Below the pieces are notes generated by a model that had not been told where the DNA came from, searched no databases, and saw only the letters and a list, made by a program, of their open reading frames with translations. A DNA stretch of 64,000 nt from Mycosarcoma maydis (Eukaryota; Basidiomycota; Ustilaginomycetes; Ustilaginales), in contig NC_026482.1 in assembly GCF_000328475.2 (NCBI RefSeq), positions 310,001-374,000 on the forward strand, written 5' to 3'. The translations under genes and the position numbers were made by a program. This document shows, one piece after another, positions 60,038 to 64,000 of this stretch. Position 1 is the stretch's first letter, and each line of letters begins with the position of its first letter.

Positions 60038-61633
60038 TCAATTGTCCCTGAGGAATTGAGCGGTGGGGCCTTTTCCAATAAGCTTACTGATACTGAGGTG
60101 GAATTTGGGCTCTCCGACCAGGGTGCCCGATTTGTCCGCTTTGTCCTCTCTGCTCCAGAATCCCCAGCCGAAGCTGACAAAGAAAAAGTAGTAGAGACGG
60201 TTGAAGCGGAAGAAGAGGAAAGAGATAAGCCAGATACACAGCTCCATGTAAGTGAAGAAGTCGAGCTGGCCACCAGGAGCGCGGTCCTTGATGAAGCGAA
60301 TCATGTCCACCCAGAGACGCATGTCGCGCGGTTTGGGACGGGTGGATTTGTCCATCAGGAACAGCATTAGCGTACGTGCCATGATGCCAATGTGGATATG
60401 GCCGACTGTACCGACAGCGTTGCGGAAGGTCGAGTTGGTGCACAGAACGGAGCAGTCCTCGATGGGGAACACCTGAAGGTACATGTTGGGTCGAACATAG
60501 TCCTCTGGGAACAAGTCCTGGGGCAGGAAATCAATCGAAGGCACCTCGAAGCCAGTAGCGACGACAATGATGTCGGCTTCGTAGTGGATTTTCTTGCCGT
60601 CCGAGCCTTTTTTCTGGCCACGCTTGCGCAAGTTGAAGTGGATCCCGCTTTCGTCCAGATCGAGCACATCACCACGCTGGTAGTCGGCTTCACCTTTGCG
60701 GATGTGTCGCAGAGCGCTGGTGTTGACGATGGGTGTTTCTGTGTAGAAGCCTTTTGTGGGCGCCATCTTTTGCTCGAGATCACGGTAGTGCAGCTTCTTG
60801 AGCAGAAACTCGGGGATAAACGACAGCCAAGTCTCGCGCCCAAACGGCTGCAGTGCAAGCGCACAGTTGATGATGGTATTGCGTGGGATGATCCATTTGT
60901 CGCTGCGAGCCAGGATGGTGGGTCTATCGGCACCCTGTGCAACAGCCAGTTCGAGCGCCTCGATACCACTGGCTCCGCCTCCCACAATCAACACCTTTTT
61001 GCCCTTGCAGTCAAGGCCATCGAGCTGTGAAGAGTGAACAATCTTGCCCTTGAATTTTTCCTCTCCAGGGAGGTCCATCTTCTTTGGCTTTCCACAGGTA
61101 CCGGTGCTGACAACGATACCGTCAAACACCTCGTTTTCGTTGCCGTTAATCACCCATCGAGCATGTCCGTGCTCATGAGGATCCGTCGACGAAGAGTGCC
61201 TGGTGACGTTTTCCACCTTGAAACCAAGATGGGTACGCTTGTCAAGTTCGTACATCTTCCAGATCTTTTGCGTGTTCTTCAGAATCTCATCTCTATGCGG
61301 ATAGGCCTGAGTCCACTTGACTGCAGGGTGGAAGCGATACATGATGGAGCTGATCTGAAGTCCCGAGGTGGAATTGACGCGCGACCAGATGCCGCCGATT
61401 TCTTCAGCTTGGTCGAAGATGGTGACTTCGAAGCCGTGTCCGATGAGGTGAGAGGCAGTAGAGATACCGGTGATACCGGCACCGATCACGGCTACATGAC
61501 CAAGTGGTTTCTGCTTCACTTGTTGTGAGGGAAGCTTGGGCGCAAACGCGTACGCGATGAGGATTTGAATCCACTGGTAGAGGTAGCTGACGAGGGCAGA
61601 GAGCCCAAAATTATGAGCAGTTGCAGCTGCCAT
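60038..61633 (-). CDS. Flavin-containing monooxygenase
   Basis: 531 aa from the first ATG. FAD motif VIGAGITGISTA lies near residue 50 and GGIWSR follows. NADPH motif VLIVGGGASGIEA lies near the middle and VVATGF precedes the C-terminal part, as in FMO and related Baeyer-Villiger-type flavoproteins. The N terminus has a hydrophobic stretch and the C-terminal part a strongly aromatic one (LFFRFNRLYYFFFVSFGWGF), suggesting membrane association. The oxidised substrate cannot be named. Intronless. Confidence 0.85.
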   Translation of the reverse strand: MAAATAHNFGLSALVSYLYQWIQILIAYAFAPKLPSQQVKQKPLGHVAVIGAGITGISTASHLIGHGFEVTIFDQAEEIGGIWSRVNSTSGLQISSIMYRFHPAVKWTQAYPHRDEILKNTQKIWKMYELDKRTHLGFKVENVTRHSSSTDPHEHGHARWVINGNENEVFDGIVVSTGTCGKPKKMDLPGEEKFKGKIVHSSQLDGLDCKGKKVLIVGGGASGIEALELAVAQGADRPTILARSDKWIIPRNTIINCALALQPFGRETWLSFIPEFLLKKLHYRDLEQKMAPTKGFYTETPIVNTSALRHIRKGEADYQRGDVLDLDESGIHFNLRKRGQKKGSDGKKIHYEADIIVVATGFEVPSIDFLPQDLFPEDYVRPNMYLQVFPIEDCSVLCTNSTFRNAVGTVGHIHIGIMARTLMLFLMDKSTRPKPRDMRLWVDMIRFIKDRAPGGQLDFFTYMELCIWLISFLFFRFNRLYYFFFVSFGWGFWSREDKADKSGTLVGEPKFHLSISKLIGKGPTAQFLRDN

Positions 61634-62853
61634 GTTGAACAAGCGTCAACGGACCAAGGGAAGACTTGGTCTCTACGAAGTTGGTGACAAAGCGGTTGTT
61701 GGAGAGGAGAAGGAAAGAGGGTGCCATTTAAAAATGGACCTGCTGTCGATCAAGGTGAACACGGTGATTCAAACGAGTTCAACACACACCTCAAAGCACG
61801 CCCAAGGGAAGCTACCGAATCAGCAACAGCAGCACACTTGATTTCGTGATTCACGGCACGATTCGCGATTGCTAGTCGGAATCACCGCAAGATCGATACG
61901 CCCAGGTCTTGGCGTCCACAATCCGTAACGCTTCTCACGTGCAAGAAAGCTGGCGGGCACGTACGATTCTCCAATGTCATCGATCTTGGACTCCCTCAAC
62001 TGCCGCTCAGCTCCTGTGCCTGGCACTCTTTTAACGGATCAGTCCGCACCAAAACTCACGACTTCAGATCGAAGCTGCAAGAGTCGCCGTGAGTGTCTCA
62101 AGTCTTAGAGCGGAATCAAACGTCGGAAGAGCTTCCGATAGGTAGTAAGCAACATTCACGATTCGCGATTCATGATTTGCCTACGTCGACCGTGCACGTT
62201 TTGGCTGCAGAAATCGCGCCCATGACCTCACAGTGCGTGTGTCTCCAGCAAAATCGTATCTGGTTGATCTAACACCCACCTGCTTTTCCCACGCTCACGT
62301 CACGATCCTCACGCCTCCTCTTTGATTACTTACAGTTACCTACATGATTAATCGTGATAGAGGGTCACAGCAATTTGACTCGTCACGTGACCCACTATCT
62401 ACAACCTGTACCTCTGATTCTTGACTCCCGCATAGGCCTCCGTAGGCTTGGGTCGGTGTATGAAATAAAATAAAATCAAAAAATCGTGATTTCTTGAGTG
62501 GTTCTTGCGTGTCTTGTTCCATCGAAGGCGCAGCGGGAGCAACCAAGTTTGCCTTGCCCAGATCTGATATCGTTGGCCTCGGAATCATGAAAAATGCATC
62601 GCATGCTCTTGATCACACGCCACTGCACGTAAGGACGCACACTGTGAAATATGGGCAAGAAACGTTGAGGCTGTTCTCTCTAATTGGGCCAAGGAAACGT
62701 ATATACTGTGGTATGAGACTGTAACAGGAAACCGTCCAAAACACGAACATAGCGTAAAAAACGAACACGGCGAGAGAAATCCTTCTAGAAGAAAAAAAAA
62801 CAGATCCAGGTGGTTGTTTGGCCATAAAGGAGATCGAGCAAGCAGCTTAGGAC
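61634..62853. other. Spacer with repeats before the partial permease
   Basis: AATCACG-family copies at 61842-61872, 62155-62176, 62345 and 62483. An A/T-rich stretch lies near 62461-62485. Minus-strand frames here are short and lack family features. No gene called. Confidence 0.45.
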
Positions 62854-64000
62854 TTAGTGATGGATGCCCTCCTCATCACGCGAAACGACACCGAGCTTCT
62901 CCTTCTGCTCGGGCGAGAGCGTGGAGCGGGGCCCCTGGTAGTGCTTGTGCGCGTAGGTGACGAACCAAACTGTGGCGATCAGCAGAACACCAACCATGAT
63001 GACCCACGAATAGTTGAAGTTGAACTGGGTGATAGGCTGTACCGTGGGGATGGAAAGGACGACACACTCAAATATGGTCCAGAGGACAGCAATAAAGTTG
63101 ACTGTCTTGCCGAGCAGGCCGCGTCCTAGGAAAAATGGACCGGGCTGGAACTGCACGTCTGGGTGATCCCAATGGATCCAACGCGCCACAATGGGCACGA
63201 GGTAACTGCTGTCCATGCCGAGAGCAGCAAGTGCAAAGATAGCCGTAACCGCCGTAGTCGAGGCAAAGGCGAGGCAGCCCAGAGCCATGCAGGGGATGAC
63301 GACGAGCCAAACAGCGTTGACTGTGGTACCGGTGTGCTTGTTCACCCTGGCAAAGAGTCCGCGATCGGGCAGAGCATTGTCACGCGAAAAGGCGTAGAAC
63401 GATCGAGCGTTGGCTTGTAGCGCAGTAGTGACAACGAAGAAGGCGACCGAGCAGACAAACGGCCAGATGACGAGGAAACCGACCTTACCCGCACGCTGGT
63501 ACAGAATCTGGGCGAACGCAAGTCCACCGGGCCATGTGGTGGGATTCTGGGTCGCAACGTCGCCGCTGACAAGCACCATGACAATGTTGAGCACCCACCC
63601 GACGGCACCAGTACCAGCGACGGCAACAACAATGGCGACCGGAGCGGCGATGGCAGCACGCGAAACCTCCTCCGAGATGTGAGCGGTCGCGTCGTAGTCG
63701 GTCATGACGAATTGCACGCAGTAGAGACCAAAGAAGAATGCAAGAGCGTTGCTGCCCCAGCCGCTGCCGTTCTTCAACTCGGTGAAGGTGTACGAAGCTG
63801 ATTGCATCTGATCGAGCGGAGTCTTGGCGAGCACAACGATGATGATGATAAAAGTGATGCCGAGGTTGACAATGACGTACGACGACGTAAGGCGGGCAAG
63901 CGTTTTGATACCAAAGCAGTTGATGATGCCGTGCAGCGCAAGCAGGCCGATGTACAGGCCGACGGTGGCGCCCGTGGTAGCCACGTAGCGTCCATTGGTA
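62854..64000 (-). CDS. Amino-acid/GABA permease, 3' part (cut by window end)
   Basis: At least 381 aa visible; the frame is open to the last base of the window, so the N terminus is outside. Roughly nine membrane helices are suggested. Recognisable blocks: ELKNGSGWGSNALAFFFGLY, DYDATAHISEEVSRAAIAAP (the helix-6/loop motif of the APC family), FYAFSRDNALPDRGLFARVNK and the C-terminal YQGPRSTLSPEQKEKLG. It is the same superfamily as the 41-43 kb permease but clearly a different paralogue. Substrate probably an amino acid or GABA. Confidence 0.85.
   Translation of the reverse strand, partial: TNGRYVATTGATVGLYIGLLALHGIINCFGIKTLARLTSSYVIVNLGITFIIIIVVLAKTPLDQMQSASYTFTELKNGSGWGSNALAFFFGLYCVQFVMTDYDATAHISEEVSRAAIAAPVAIVVAVAGTGAVGWVLNIVMVLVSGDVATQNPTTWPGGLAFAQILYQRAGKVGFLVIWPFVCSVAFFVVTTALQANARSFYAFSRDNALPDRGLFARVNKHTGTTVNAVWLVVIPCMALGCLAFASTTAVTAIFALAALGMDSSYLVPIVARWIHWDHPDVQFQPGPFFLGRGLLGKTVNFIAVLWTIFECVVLSIPTVQPITQFNFNYSWVIMVGVLLIATVWFVTYAHKHYQGPRSTLSPEQKEKLGVVSRDEEGIHH

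Overview
The window looks like nuclear DNA of a basidiomycete, most likely a smut fungus of the Ustilaginaceae (Ustilago/Sporisorium type). Four things point there. Genes are compact and mostly intronless, and the few introns are short GT..AG introns. The housekeeping proteins are eukaryotic and fungal (HRQ1-type helicase, TRAPPC2L, EMC5, DIA2/Pof3-like F-box protein, (6-4) photolyase-like protein, vacuolar protease-B inhibitor). Spacers are full of short AATCACG-type repeats. The centre holds a tandem family of secreted proteins arranged like smut effector clusters. The species call is inference. Eukaryotic ATG starts were chosen throughout, so several CDS begin downstream of where the open frame begins.

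Layout. 1-18 kb is mainly housekeeping: the 3' part of a HRQ1-like helicase, a class I methyltransferase, a PLP-dependent decarboxylase, an RMD1/DUF155 membrane protein, a mitochondrial-type rhomboid protease, a TXNDC9/phosducin-like protein (two exons), a small I9/PBI2-type protease inhibitor (three exons reconstructed here), an IMPACT/YIH1 protein, an F-box-like protein, an M50B metalloprotease-like membrane protein and a histidine phosphatase. At 18.8-20 kb lies a secreted, probably GPI-anchored GH16 glucanase.

20.2-33.9 kb is the remarkable part: seven consecutive minus-strand genes for secreted proteins of about 300-490 aa. They have no cysteine in the mature part and share a roughly 120-160 aa C-terminal module. 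Their order suggests stepwise tandem duplication (two, two, two and one single). Five of them also share a short acidic motif near the N terminus. This is probably a virulence-effector cluster; a match to the smut eff1 family is suspected but not proven here.

34-64 kb returns to metabolism and housekeeping: a beta-propeller lactonase/carboxymuconate cyclase-like protein, TRAPPC2L (two exons), a photolyase/cryptochrome, EMC5/MMgT (five exons reconstructed here), a GABA/amino-acid permease, a double-hotdog acyl-CoA thioesterase, an ABC-F ATPase, a TPR/F-box DIA2/Pof3-like protein, a xylitol/sorbitol dehydrogenase, a 40-aa membrane microprotein, an aldo-keto reductase, a broken TNP2/CACTA-like transposase relic, a flavin monooxygenase and a second amino-acid permease cut by the window end.

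The genes are separate eukaryotic transcription units, so no operon logic applies. The only clear functional grouping is the secreted-protein cluster, possibly with the neighbouring secreted glucanase.
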